From the NCBI GenBank assembly GCA_032717465.1, contig CM064713.1, positions 13,395,360-13,459,359 on the forward strand: 64,000 nucleotides of DNA, given 5' to 3'. Positions 10,716 through 22,481 of this stretch are shown piece after piece; within the stretch, counting starts at the first letter, position 1; every line of letters starts with the position of its first letter. The notes beneath the pieces were generated by a model that did not search any database, was not told the origin of the DNA, and worked only from the letters and a program-made list of their open reading frames with translations. The position numbers and the translations under genes were made by a program. The stretch is from Coenobita brevimanus. Its lineage: Eukaryota > Arthropoda > Malacostraca > Decapoda > Coenobitidae.

Positions 10716-11692
10716 TTCCTTCACTTAAGCCCCTGTCCTGTATCCACTCTAGCCACTGCTTCCTCTTTTCCTCCACTGCTCTCTTAACCTCTTCATCCCA
10801 CCATACCGTACCTTTCTTCTTCGTTGTTACTCTTGCCACACCACACACTGCTTTAACATTCCTAACTAAGCAATCCCTATATGCATTCCACAGGTCGTCC
10901 AGATCCATTTCACTGATTCAACTCCTCCCCTACTTTGGCCCTGTATTCATCTGTCATTTCATTAATCCTCAGCTTCTCAACTTTCAGCCTCTCTTCCTGA
11001 CTGCTCCTCTCTCTCTCTCCTGGTCCACCTCACTCCTCTCAGCTTGATCTTGCACATCACAATCATGGTCTGACAAACCTCCACATCTTCCTCTCACTGC
11101 CCTCATATCAGCAACCATTCCCAGCATCAGTTTCTCTATGAGCATGTAATCAATCCGGCTCCTTTCACCACGATCTCCATTCCCTCTGTACCATGTATAT
11201 TTATGTGCATCTTTATGCCTGAAGTAGGAATTACAAACGCACAACCTCCTTTCCCGACACGTCCTTCAGTCGCTTTCCATTATCATTCTCTCCTGGTACT
11301 TCATTACTACCCATTACATCATCCACAGGACCAGTGCCTTCTCCACCATTCATATCACCCATTACAACCACTTTATAACTCCTGAGCATTTCTCCTACTA
11401 CTTCATTCATGCAGCTCATCCTAAAACCTGTCTTTCTCTGTCTCACTCCCGTCACCTCATGGTGCATATGCTACAATCACTGCCACTTTCACCTTCTCAA
11501 ACTTGAACTTGACATACATACATTTCGAGCTGACACATTTGTAGTCTCTCATTCCACTTTGCCACATCTGATTCAACAAAGCAAATCCTTCCTTGTGTCT
11601 TCCTCGCCCATTCATTGCCGACCTTACACATTTCACACCCTCCCACTCCTCCACTTCACACCCTTGCATCTTGGTTTCAAACAAATATTAGC

Positions 11693-11960
11693 ATTATTAT
11701 TATTATCATTATTATAATTATTATTACACTCTTATCTTTAATGTCAGGACCAACTTGTCTAGTCCCAGTTTCCTACGCTCCACATGGGACAACATAGGAT
11801 TTAATGATGGATGGATGGATGATTATTATTATTATTATTACTATTATTATTATTATGGGTGGGAATAATGTATGGGCTGGTGTAATAACAGGTGGAGTCA
11901 GGATTCCAAGGGCTTGAATGGTGAATAAATGAGTGTGTGGCGCATTTCACTGGTCATGAG
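11693..11960 (+). repeat. (ATT)n tracts, SINE A tail fragment and a LINE family 2 3' UTR piece
   Basis: Two (TTA)n-type tracts (11693-11728 and 11820-11857) flank a SINE A 3' fragment at 11738-11820 with TGTCAGGACCAACTTG and an (ATGG)n tail. At 11895-11935 the sequence CAGGATTCCAAGGGCTTGAA matches, in opposite orientation, the LINE family 2 3' region near 7705-7725. Confidence 0.6.
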
Positions 11961-12260
11961 GTGGATTAGTTCTCCCACTATCATATTCTACCTTTTCCTG
12001 ACTTTCTGAATGATGATGATGATGACGGTGATGATGATGATGTACACGGCATGTCTTTGTTATTACAGTGTGTTTAGCATAACAAATATCCCTAACCCAT
12101 TGGCAGCTCAGATGATGGCCAGATGTAGTCAGATTGGAGAGATGATTTGATTAGTAACCAAGGAGACCAGTTACTACTTCATAAGCATTTCATGGACTCT
12201 TGACTTGGTATTCAAATTTTGAGTTGTGTCAGGTGATAATAAACCAGGTACAATCACCTA
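11961..12260. other. Unassigned DNA with a (GAT)n tract
   Basis: A (GATGAT)n tract lies at 12009-12040. Near 12155 the segment 'aaccaaggagacca' is the reverse complement of repeated 'tctccttggtta' segments at 14295 and 14350. Nothing else is recognised. Confidence 0.5.
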
Positions 12261-12780
12261 TAGCAATATGTTTGGGGATGCCTTCATGTGGTGGCACCAG
12301 GCAGCAATTATATACATGTTCCTCAACTTCCTCCCTACCCTTGAAAAGGAGGACTGTGGAGTGCAGGAGAAGGACAACTTAAGCCTGCAGTCCACTGGGT
12401 TGAAAAGGAGGACTGTGGAGTGCAGGAGGACAACTTCAGCCTGCAGTCCACTGGGTTGAAAAGGAGGACTGTGGAGTGCAGGAGAAGGACAACTTAAGCC
12501 TGCAGTCCACTGGGTTGAAAAGGAGGACTGTGGAGTGCAGGAGAAGGACAACTTAAGCCTGCAGTCCACTGGGTTGAAAAGGAGGACTGTGGAGTGCAGG
12601 AGAAGGACAACTTAAGCCTGCAGTCCACTGGGTTGAAAAGGAGGACTGTGGAGTGCAGGAGAAGGACAACTTAAGCCTGCAGTCCACTGGGTTCACATTC
12701 ACATGTAGCCTACACAGGGCCACACCAACAAAAACAATGACTATAACAGCAATAGCAACATCAATACTATTTTAAATCCA
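12260..12780 (+). repeat. Dispersed repeat family R1, copy 2, with a 59-bp array (12344-12694)
   Basis: GATGCCTTCATGTGGTGGCA at about 12277 is followed by an AAAAGGAGGACTGTGGAGTG unit repeated six times, starting 12344, 12403, 12459, 12518, 12577 and 12636. Units are 59 bp except the second, which is 56. Each unit ends in CTGCAGTCCACTGGGTT, the reverse complement of the 1569 module, so the unit is itself an imperfect inverted repeat. After the array, a CAACAAAAACAATGAC-type segment matches the same position in the copy at about 52990. Long frames here are artefacts of the array. Confidence 0.8.
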
Positions 12781-13158
12781 GGATAAATTACAGAAAAAAA
12801 AAAAATTGTCATAACATTATACAGTCCTTTACTTTTGCCAACACACTCCTTTTACTGTAACTTGGCCTAATATTGCCATGTTTCCTTCTTGTATTCTAAG
12901 CTGACAATATATTTACCCCAGGACATGATGCTAGTCACAAAGAAGTGCCACTGGAAGATGTGCTGCAGCACTGTTCTTCCCTGACACTGATCTATGTGAA
13001 GTAAGCTGCAAAACAAAAAAAAATCTGGGCCAAGTTAAGATGAACGGACTATACCAGACATTTTACTAAGCCTCTGAAGTGAAGGGGATAATGAAGGCTG
13101 TATCTAACACTTCTTGTTGGAAAATCTCTCCTAACCTGTATACAATTATCTGAAGGTT
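12781..13158. other. Unassigned spacer within or next to repeat family R1
   Basis: No frame of note is present. The segment 'gggccaagttaagatgaacgg' near 13027 has relatives at 13751 and 17987, so part of this stretch is also dispersed repeat. Confidence 0.4.
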
Positions 13159-13558
13159 GCTGGGTGATGCCTTCATGTGGTGGCACCAATATGGCTAAGG
13201 GTTTCACTGCTGGGTGATGCCTTCATGTGGTGGCACCAATATGGCTAAGGGTTTCACTGCTGGGTGATGCCTTCATGTGGTGGCACCAATATGGCTAAGG
13301 GTTTCACTGCTGGGTGATGCCTTCATGTGGTGGCACCAATATGGCTAAGGGTTTCACTGCTGGGTGATGCCTTCATGTGGTGGCACCACTACTCCAAAGG
13401 GTTTCACTGCTGGGTGATGCCTTCATGTGGTGGCACCAATATGGCTAAGGGTTTCACTGCTGGGTGATGCCTTCATGTGGTGGCACCAATATGGCTAAGG
13501 GTTTCACTGCTGGGTGATGCCTTCATGTGGTGGCACCAATATGGCTAAGGGTTTCACT
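13159..13558 (+). repeat. 50-bp minisatellite, eight units, expanded inside repeat family R1 copy 3
   Basis: Units start at 13159, 13209, 13259, 13309, 13359, 13409, 13459 and 13509, and begin GCTGGGTGATGCCTTCATGT. The fifth unit carries a distinct block ('actactccaaa') in place of 'aatatggctaa'. The rest are nearly identical, which implies recent amplification. The unit contains the R1 core GATGCCTTCATGTGGTGGCA, which is single-copy in R1 copies 1 and 2. Confidence 0.95.
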
Positions 13559-13990
13559 GCCTAGTTGTACATTTTTCATCTTAACTTGGCACAGATTTTT
13601 GTCCTTTCACACCATTCAATATAGCTCAGTGGCAGGAGAAGACAGTGCTGTGGCTCTATATCCTCTCCATAGCACTTTTTCATCACTAGAATCATATTAT
13701 GTCAGTCTGTTTTTACAGCTCAGCATTAAAGACAAAGAGATGGAAGTTTTGGGCCAAGTTAGAGTAAACAGGGTATAATACAGAAATTAACGTGTCTCAC
13801 CATCCAATTGTGCATGTAAGGTTGAGGTAAACTTGTAACGTTACAACTGTAGCTTTTATTACAGCTTCCACTCTTGCCTGTTAGCCGTGCTCCACTACTC
13901 CTGTGCCTGGTGACTATCTCTTGCTTGTAGTCCTTACCACCACACACACTCCTGCAAAGCATAAAGCAGCATTTAATAGTCTGCTCTGAA
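13559..13990. other. Unassigned DNA flanking family R1 copy 3
   Basis: Contains 'gggccaagttagagtaaacag' near 13751, related to 13027 and 17987. No supported gene. Confidence 0.4.
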
Positions 13991-13994
13991 TTGC

Positions 13995-14195
13995 TGTTTA
14001 CCATCATTACCACTGTCATCATCATCATCATCTTTGTCATCATCATCATCATCACTGTCATTTTTGTCATTATCGTCATCATAACTATTATTATTATTAT
14101 CATCATCATCATCACTGTCATTTTTGTCATTATCGTCATCATCACTATTATTATTATTATTATCATCATCATCATCATCACCACCATCACCACCA
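13995..14195. repeat. (ATC/ATT)n compound microsatellite with a 60-bp higher-order unit
   Basis: Trinucleotide runs of ATC and ATT enclose two nearly identical 60-base segments (about 14052-14111 and 14112-14171), each containing TGTCATTTTTGTCATTATCG. The long hydrophobic or methionine-rich frames across it are artefacts. Confidence 0.9.
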
Positions 14196-14368
14196 CCATC
14201 CAGACCTATGGATGGGCTGGGGTCGGGTCCAGAAAAGAAAAAAAGGACAAACTAACCAAAAGTCTGCCCAGTGAATTATGAGGTTGGAATGAGTCTCCTT
14301 GGTTACCAGTCAAATTTATCCCTCAGCCAGTGAGCTTTGAGGCTGGAATAGTCTCCTTGGTTACTAGT

Positions 14369-15860
14369 CAGTCACCCAGGGTTGGCCAAAAAAAAAAAAC
14401 TTTTTTAAGCCCAACCCACCTGGTTTTTTTCGTTCCCCCCCCCCCACAAAATACCCAAAAAAACGGGCAATAGCAGGTTTTTTCAAAGTTTACCTTAAAT
14501 TTAAATCAAATAATGTTTCCGCTATACATAATTATGAATAGCCCAATAAAATCTTATTTTTCACACAGTTATTTGAATGAGGGAATATTTAAATGAGGGA
14601 AATGAACACAATTATGGTTTGACCTGTTTGGCTGTTATCCTTGGGCTGCTGCTACACAGCAAAACAGGCTTCAACATGACAGGCTTGAGAGCACTGCATA
14701 ACTCATGAGCTGGCAAAGATCAGTCCACACTACACAATAGTAGGAGAAGGAGTCATTTGCCTTGCTACTCTCCTTTCTTTGGTAATTATATACTTGCATT
14801 TCTCAATCTTCTAAACAATTATTATTGAAAATTCTGTTGCATATGTGATTTCACACATTATCTTTTGGTAACCAAATATCTAAGCCTGTATAATACATCT
14901 ATTTTGAACAGAAAGCAATGTTTATATTTCTGTAGAATTATTGATATTTGGTAATGATATGACACAGCATATAAGTTAACTCCAGTAATGATTAGTTATA
15001 TAACGAATTTGCCCCACTCCTTAATATAACTAAAAACCATATCTATCAAAAACAATTTTACTCTTAATTTTAAAACTTTCAAAATTAGAGACAGGTAGAG
15101 CTGGCTGTAAAGTTTGTATTCACCACATTACATGTGGACGTAATAAAAACTGAATCTGCTGAGAAGGAAACCAATGTACAAATATTCTTAAGATAAAGAA
15201 AACTTTGATCTATTTTTTGAAACCGGTAAGGAATAATGTTTTTAGAAATATTTTTATTTCATGTTGGTAAGTCATTTAGCAGTGGTGTCATTTTTATTTT
15301 ATCAGAGACAAAGAACTGCATTCTTATTTGGAAAAAAAAAAAAAAAAAAAAAAAAAAGGGTCTTTTGTTATATTGGTTGGGTAACATGACAAGAACCATA
15401 ATTTACTGTGACACAAAAGTATTATCATTTCAAAAGAAAAGGATATTGGTTATAAAAGCTATTAGAAAAATAAAGTATTATGAACAGGTTTTAAAAAATC
15501 AAAGAACAACATTCATATTTATTTATGTTGGTGATGAGAAATGTAGCCTAATGTTTTTTTGTTTTAATCACTAAGATTATCCTTCCAAGATATTATATTA
15601 TAAATACAGTACTTGGCGATGATGTGTTTTTTTTTTACCAATGAAACAGAATATGATTAAGTAGCCATTATTTACTTCTGATACTGTGTGCAAAAATATA
15701 ACCATTTAATCCAATAATACTGAATTTGTTATTAAATACATTATTAAAAAAGAAAAAACTAAAGTGGGTATAATAGTTGTTTTTTTCAAGTGGGTTTTAC
15801 TGAAAAAACCCGGGTGGGTAAAACCGGGTTAGCCACTTTGGTGCCAGCCCTGCTGTCACC
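14369..15860. mobile_element. Non-autonomous hAT element, 1.48 kb
   Basis: The 8-bp flanks CAGTCACC (14369-14376) and CTGTCACC (15853-15860) match at seven of eight positions. The insert 14377-15852 begins CAGGGTTGGCC and ends GGTGCCAGCCCTG, giving short hAT-like terminal inverted repeats (CAGGGYTGGC). Subterminal segments rich in AACCC or GGGTT occur at both ends. The interior is AT-rich, with a poly-A run at 15331-15357 and no transposase signature. Just outside the left end, 'tctccttggttac' is duplicated at 14295 and 14350. Confidence 0.7.
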
Positions 15861-16140
15861 TGAGGGAGAAACGTAAGGGGTAAAAGATTCCCAAGCTTTT
15901 TCAGCTCTGTTTATGGTCACGTGTAGTTAGATTGTTTATAAGGAGACTCATTCCTACCTTATATACTCACCAAATTTCATGCAACCACAACTACCGTTAA
16001 GTACAGCATTCTAGCTATGGCAGTGGCCCAGTCCCCTCACATGAAAACAAATAGATTATACTTATTAATGATCAGTAAGAGCAACGAATAAGATAAATGT
16101 TTAATCTTTGAGGGAGTTGTTTCCTTATCACTGATTAAAA
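15861..16140. other. Unassigned DNA between hAT element and tetranucleotide array
   Basis: No supported gene or repeat; short frames only. Confidence 0.4.
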
Positions 16141-16852
16141 ATGGTGAAATATATCAATATCTATCAATCTGTTAACCATCTACCAATATCCATCTACTTA
16201 CCTATTTACCCATTAATCTAATTATCCATCTGTTTACCCATCTATCTATGTATTTAACTATCTATTTACCCATTAATCTAATTATCCATCTGTTTACCCA
16301 TCTATCTACCTATTTAACTCAATTTACCCATCAATCTAATTATCCATCTGTTTACCCATCTATCTACCTATTTAACTCAATTTACCCATCAATCTAATTA
16401 TCCATCTGTTTACCCATCTATCTACCTATTTAACTCAATTTACCCATTAATCTAATTATCCATCTGTTTACCCATCTATCTACCTATTTAACTATCTATT
16501 TACCCATCAATCTAATTATCCATCTGTTTACCCATCTATCTATCTACTTACTCATCAATCTAATTATGTATTTTCCCATCTGTCTGTCTATTTAACTATC
16601 TATTTACCCATCAATCTAATTATTCATCTTTTTCCCATCTATCTGTCTATCTATTTACCGTACCTATCTACTTATCTATCCATCTACCTACCTACCTATT
16701 TACCCATCTATCTACTTATCTATCTATTTACCCATCTGTCCATTTACCTATCTATCTATCGATGTACCATCTGTACTTATCTACCTAGTTTCCCATTTTT
16801 CACTCATCTATCTATTTACCTATCTATCTATTTATCTATCTATCCATATACA
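16141..16852. repeat. TATC-rich region with a 58-60 bp higher-order repeat
   Basis: ATCTATCTACC-type tetranucleotide sequence spans the region. From 16206 a unit beginning TTACCCATTAATCTAATTAT repeats with starts at about 16206, 16266, 16324, 16382, 16440 and 16499, then degrades. Spacings of 58-60 show that the higher-order unit amplified within the simple repeat. Confidence 0.85.
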
Positions 16853-16885
16853 GTCAGGGACTTTTATCCCAGAAGGGGTAACCAC

Positions 16886-17018
16886 GAACTGCACAAAGAA
16901 ACACCGATGTGGGGCTTAGTGTGTATTGACGTTTTGCCTCATGGCTTCCTCATTGTATTCTGAGGAAGTCATGAGGCGAAACGTCAATACACACCAAGTC
17001 CAACACTGGTGATTCTTT
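16886..17018. mobile_element. Fold-back (palindromic) element
   Basis: Arms 16918-16952 and 16961-16994 are reverse complements over about 34 bases with two mismatches (GTGTATTGACGTTTTGCCTC and its complement) around an 8-base loop. Weaker pairing extends outwards to 'actgcacaaagaaacacc' on the left and 'ggtgattctttctgcaat' on the right. It may be a small MITE. No clear target duplication was identified. Confidence 0.6.
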
Positions 17019-17039
17019 CTGCAATTTGTCCCTGCACAG

Positions 17040-17359
17040 TGAGTCCCCCACAAACTACCTCTATGTCACCCTGCCCTGTGCCATCAGGGTGCCCTCTCTC
17101 CAGCTCCTTGATTGTACTGTCCTAAAAATTCATCACTACAGCACTCACCTTGCCAGTACCTTAATGCCAAGTCCTGTGCACCTGCATCGGGCTGCCCACA
17201 AATGTTCTCAATTAATCTCGACTGCAACAATATCAGCAGCTATCATCACCACCCTGAAAAAATACGTACATCAGACTACATAATATAATTTGGAGGTCAG
17301 TTTGGTGTTACTTGTGATAGAAAATAATTGTATCGTACTGTATTGTTTATAAATGCTCC
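17040..17359. other. Unassigned DNA between the fold-back element and LINE family 3
   Basis: A plus frame at 17026-17283 has no recognisable domain. Nothing firm. Confidence 0.35.
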
Positions 17360-17960
17360 AACATGCCTGAAAGCATCAGCCTTGGTCACCCAGTGGCGGC
17401 CCTCTACACTGCCCAATCTCTGGCAGCCTTCCTATTCAGATCCTTATCGCTGGGGGCTCTCCACGCAGCTCGATCTCTGGCAGCCTCCCTATTCAGATCC
17501 TTATCCCAGGAGGCTCTCCATGCAGCTCGATCTCTGGAAGCCTCCCGATTCAGTGCCTTATTCCTGAGGTCACATTCTATAACCTCATCCCAGGTCTTTT
17601 TCGGTCTGCCTCTCACAACCCTACCCCAGACATTCTCACTTCTCATCTTCTGCACCCAACTGCCATCCTCAATCCTCTCAACATGCCCAAACCATTTTAC
17701 ATTAACCTGACCCAAAATTTTGGCCTTTTTGCAACTTATTTCACGTCCTTGCCACTGCACTTTTTCATGACTAGTACAGTATTACTATAATCTGTTACTT
17801 AAATGAGTACAATAGCATTTTCTTGCACTAAAAATGTACACCATACCCATTTTACACTAACTTTGCTCATAATTTCACCATTTTGCAGCTTATTTCACAT
17901 CCATGTCATAGCACTTTTTCATGCCTAATGCAGCATTACTATAGTCTGCAGTTACAATTT
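17360..17960 (-). mobile_element. LINE family 3, 3' fragment with a 57-bp tandem expansion
   Basis: The minus frame 17404-17760 shows an RT C-terminal region (VKWFGHVERI, VVRGRPKKTWDE) and then three copies of a DLNREAARDRAAWRA-type segment encoded by tandem units of about 57 bp (17400-17560). The pattern KWFGHVER...GRPKKTW is shared with families 1 and 2, but the sequence is clearly different. A second diverged copy of the preceding piece lies at about 17845-17960 (both have 'cttatttcac' and 'gcactttttcatg'). Confidence 0.65.
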
Positions 17961-18125
17961 AACAAACCTGATGGGACGAGGGCAATTTTAGACCAAGTTG
18001 GAGTAAAACGGGTAGGAAACATGTATTGTAACCCACTGTACCCCATTTAACAGACATTGTTTGTTATCGCTGATGGAAGTCTGGTGTCCTTCGTAGTGAT
18101 TGTTAAATCCGATATCCGGTCTACT
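17961..18125. other. Unassigned DNA with a recurrent 'ccaagttggagtaaa' segment
   Basis: The segment near 17987 resembles those at 13027 and 13751. No gene seen. Confidence 0.35.
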
Positions 18126-18127
18126 GA

Positions 18128-18864
18128 TCTATCTATCTATCTACAGCCAGACGCAATAATCCGGTAAAGCAGGACCATTTGTCTCTGAGTTGTTTGTTTT
18201 ACGGGGGAGGGGAACTAACCCTCCGCCAACACTTCTGCTGACATGTAGGGAACACGTATGGATTGGTTGTGGTTATCACCCAGCAATGTTAAATGGTTTC
18301 CTAGCTTACAGGAAACCATTAGGCTTGTCACTCAACGTAAACCTACCTGAAAAGGAATGAAGAGGAATAAAAAGTGACCGGAAAGATGGGAGAAATAGGA
18401 AGAAAGGAGCACAGACACAGAAAAAGAATGATAAAGGCGAGGAAAGAAGTAGGCATCACTGCATAAAGTGAGTGGATGATGATGAGAAGAAGAGAGGAGG
18501 ACAAACAGAAAAAGAACGATAAAAGTGAAGGAAGAAGTAGGCAGCATTGAACTGAGTGAGTGGAGGATGGTGAGAAATAGGAAGAGAGGAGGGCAGACAC
18601 AGAAAAAGAATGAAAAAGGTGAAGGAAGAAGTAGGCAGCACTACATCAAGTGAGTGGATGATGGTGAGAAATAGGAAGAGAGGATGACAGACACAGAAAA
18701 AGAATGATACAGGTGAAGGAAGACGTAGGTAGCACTACATCAGGTGAGTGGATGATGATGAGAAATAGGAAGACAGGAGGACAGGCAGAGAAAAATTGAA
18801 AAAGGTGATGGAAAAAGTAGACAGCACTACAACTGAATGGATGACGATGAGAAACAGGAAGAGA

Positions 18865-18919
<55 letters not shown>

Positions 18920-19145
18920 GAAAGAAAAAGGTTAAGGAAGAAGTAGGCAGCACTACATCAAGCGAGTGAATGACGGTGAAAAATTGGAAGAGAGGAGAAC
19001 AGACACAGGAAAAGAATGATAAATGTGAAGGAAGTACGCTGCACTACATCAAGTGAGTGGATGATGGTGAGAAATAGGAGGATGACAGACACAGAAAAAG
19101 AATGATAAAGGTGAAGGAAGTAGGCAGCACTACATCGAGTGAGGA
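18128..19145 (-). mobile_element. Internally deleted LINE family 1 derivative (family B), with expanded 5' region
   Basis: On minus the 3' end is GCGTCTGGC followed by (GATA)n (18128-18160 on plus). It joins directly to LINE 5' UTR sequence (GGCGGAGGGTTAG near 18215 and the hairpin at 18288-18315). Upstream lies a purine- or pyrimidine-rich array at about 18365-19145 of units of roughly 88-94 bp, marked by GTAGGCAGCACTACATCA at 18449, 18537, 18631, 18725, 18817, 18943, 19034 and 19119. One unit has gained an (AC)n tract at 18868-18917. The copy at 51895-52245 carries a single such unit. There is no coding region, so it would depend on LINE proteins. Confidence 0.75.
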
Positions 19146-19862
<717 letters not shown>

Positions 19863-20979
19863 CTCAACCACAAAGTATTTTATGACACAAAGTCTTTATG
19901 ACATTTTGGTAGCAGCGAACGTATACGAACCTCGTCTACGAATCAACATTGAATTCCTACAAAATATCAAGATTGAAAACAAAAAGAATACCTCTCACAA
20001 CCAACAACTTACAACCAGCTCCTGACACTTCTCTCCAACCAGCCCCCTCCGTCTCCCCGATCATCATGTTGATGCAGAGGTCAAGAGATCACACGACGCC
20101 TTGCAAGTAGTTTAACAAAATATTGATACGATCTTGCAGTTTCTACGACGAACCAGCGAATCTACGGACATCGTCTCCGAATTAAAAGCAAATTTCTACA
20201 AAAGCAGGCGAGACTCTACAAGATTAGCTTCAGTTCTACAGTGAATCCCTACAAAATACAGTCTACAAAACAACTCTATAATCTTCACGTAACTTCAAGC
20301 AGCAACAAGAAGAATATAAAACAAAGCAAGTAAAGATGAGGAAATACCGAATCAACAAGCACACAAGCCCCCATCACTCTCTCCCGCCTATGCTGACCCA
20401 GAGGTCAAGACGACGCAGCAAAACACCAAGTCCATATTCACAACTCATCTTACCCGTCTTCACTCAAGTTACTCATCGCTACTCATTCACTCACCACAGC
20501 TACCAGTGTGGGAAGCCGACGTCACCATGTGCTGAGATGACATCACAACGCGAGTCTGCCATGCCAAGCAACGTGTGACTGACACCAGGCACTTCTCACC
20601 CACTACTCATTACTCATTATTCACATAGCTCCTACTCATACTCATTTATTTTCACAGTTAAGTTGGAAATTCGACGTTCTATACTGAGGTTTGCCTGGGA
20701 CAGCCGTTAACCATCACAAATACCAGGCCATGGAATTTCCTGAGTAATATCGTCCATCAACACACCACTAGAATTATCAAGAGATCTTCAATCAAACCTG
20801 TATTTTTCTTCCGAGATCGACTTTTGTATCGACACACCTCTACGATCTGTATCAAGTGGGTAAAATTATACTTGCTCATTTCTTCTCAGTGCTAAAATTA
20901 GCTATATTCAACTTATTTACTCATCTATTTTGCTAGGACATAAATAAACAAGAGGCATATTTCATAACACCATATCTTA

Positions 20980-22481
20980 ATGACAGGAATATTTTCGCCA
21001 CCACCCACGTTAATACCAGATGACACACAATTTGCCACAACAACAGATTCACAATTAAGAGAGCCCCAAGGCAACACACCAGATAACACACAAATTGCCA
21101 CAACATCAGACTCACAGTTAAGAGGCAGCCCACCCCTTGTACAAACCTCACCACACACTAAAGATAAAGAAACAAATACGGGAGTTTCAGATGATGAGTG
21201 GGAAACCCCCTCTGACATAGAGAGTGTGGACTTTGCCGCTGTCTTGCACACGTATGCCAATATACTTAACATGGTTCACCGGTCCGGTCATACATATTCC
21301 ACCATTCCGTCACACAACGATAAACACGTACAAGTTGAATTAACAGGGCAATCATTAAAAATGGATCAAGAAACAAATACCGCTGATCTAACAACCACAC
21401 CTCACGTGTTTGTGTATCACGAGGATAAAACTGCCCCAAAATTCTCTGGCACAAAGATCGCATTGATGTTATTTCATTAGTCAGTCAGTGCGAACAAATG
21501 TTCATCAAGCGCCACATACTAGATGAACAAGAGAAAATTGCTATTTTTTCATCTTGCATAAGCCAGGAAAGATGTCCAGCAAGCAATTTATTGCGCTCAG
21601 ATAAGCTCCATCGTGCTAGGACATATGATGAATTTAAAACTGAATTTCTGAAGAAATTTTCTGGAGGTATGAACTTCTTGCCAGGTATAATTCCAGAATT
21701 ACATAAAATTGTAGATCTTGTAAGGGAGCACACTACAAACCATGTGCTCAGTGAAATAACTGCTGATGTCTCCACAATCAAGAGAACTTTGTTAGCTACT
21801 CTGGAGAATTCTAATTGGATAACAGATGATGGAAAGATGTCCCCAGACCTCGTCGTGGACATCATTGGTTATGTAGCTGCCTTGTGTAAATTACCTGATA
21901 GGACCCTTAAGATCGCCAAGACGATCGCGTACACCCCAGGAATGTGCTTGCTAGACTTAATGAACGAGGTAGAGATGCAGTGCAGTAAAGCAGGTGTGGT
22001 CGACACACATGCACATTCTGGGAGAATCAGGGTACCTGAGACAGTATCAGCTGTGAAAACATCTACACCGACCCCAAACAGAGAACAAAATCGATCGCGA
22101 CCAGAAATGAGGCAGCCCAAACAAACAAAGACGCCTAGAAATCGTTCCCAGACGCCTTCCTACAGGCAGTTTCATAAGTTTTCGCGCAGCCCGAGCAGGT
22201 CTCGCGCCATAAACAACACTTCTTATGGGAAATCACCTCGTAGGTCACAGTCAAGGGATAGGTCCATTCTATGTCATTATTGTGCAAAACCAGGACACAC
22301 AAGGTATGAATGCTTTATCAAGGCAAAAGAGGACAAACAAAAGACACAAGGATTTGGTCCTTACTGTAGGCATCATAGATACCAAGGGCGCTGGACTAGT
22401 GATTGCAAAACATTAGAAAAAATTGTGTCTATGTTCAAATCGGGGGAAGACCAAGTCATGACAAAAAACGAAAAAACATAA
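20980..22481 (+). pseudogene. gag: gypsy gag with CCHC zinc knuckle (one frameshift)
   Basis: The first part (20980-21480) has a disordered N-terminus and shifts frame near 21470. The second (21498-22481) carries the capsid-like region and a basic linker. A single CCHC knuckle is encoded at about 22268-22310 (CHYCAKPGHTRYEC). A second Cys/His cluster (YCRHHRYQGRWTSDC) follows. The frame ends at 22479-22481, just after the slippery heptamer. Gag would form the particle and bind element RNA. Confidence 0.8.
22463..22469 (+). promoter_or_regulatory. -1 ribosomal frameshift heptamer A AAA AAC
   Basis: In gag phase the codons are AAA (22464-22466) and AAC (22467-22469), preceded by A at 22463, which is the classic X XXY YYZ form. 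The pol frame that follows is exactly the -1 frame and is open through the overlap; gag stops four codons later. A second AAAAAAC at 22471-22477 is out of phase. No stimulatory hairpin could be assigned by eye. Confidence 0.8.

Larger units (their letters stand above)
7640..11690 (-). mobile_element. LINE family 2 (RTE-like), decayed and interrupted
   Basis: Minus-strand coding pieces in 5' to 3' order are endonuclease fragments at 11457-11684, 11231-11467 (VVVMGDMNGGEG) and 10984-11244 (HKYTWYRGN, SRIDYMLIE, GLSDHD); a middle piece at 10648-10908; then RT at 8342-8986 (FMAFMDLEKAYDKVDR, NLLYADDAVLL) and the RT C-terminus at 7835-8251 (RWYGHVERMDNNR, RRRGRPRKRW). The 3' UTR near 7640-7830 contains a hairpin. 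The element is interrupted by a hAT MITE (9984-10274) and a SINE (10362-10715), and part of its RT is duplicated. Many stops and frameshifts make it inactive. Protein similarity to family 1 is clear but distant. Confidence 0.8.

Noticed and set aside
13759..14281. Methionine- or isoleucine-rich frames
   Set aside because: They translate the (ATC/ATT)n microsatellite.
16141..16852. CRISPR-like array
   Set aside because: Units are contiguous tetranucleotide-rich repeats without unique spacers, in a eukaryotic context.
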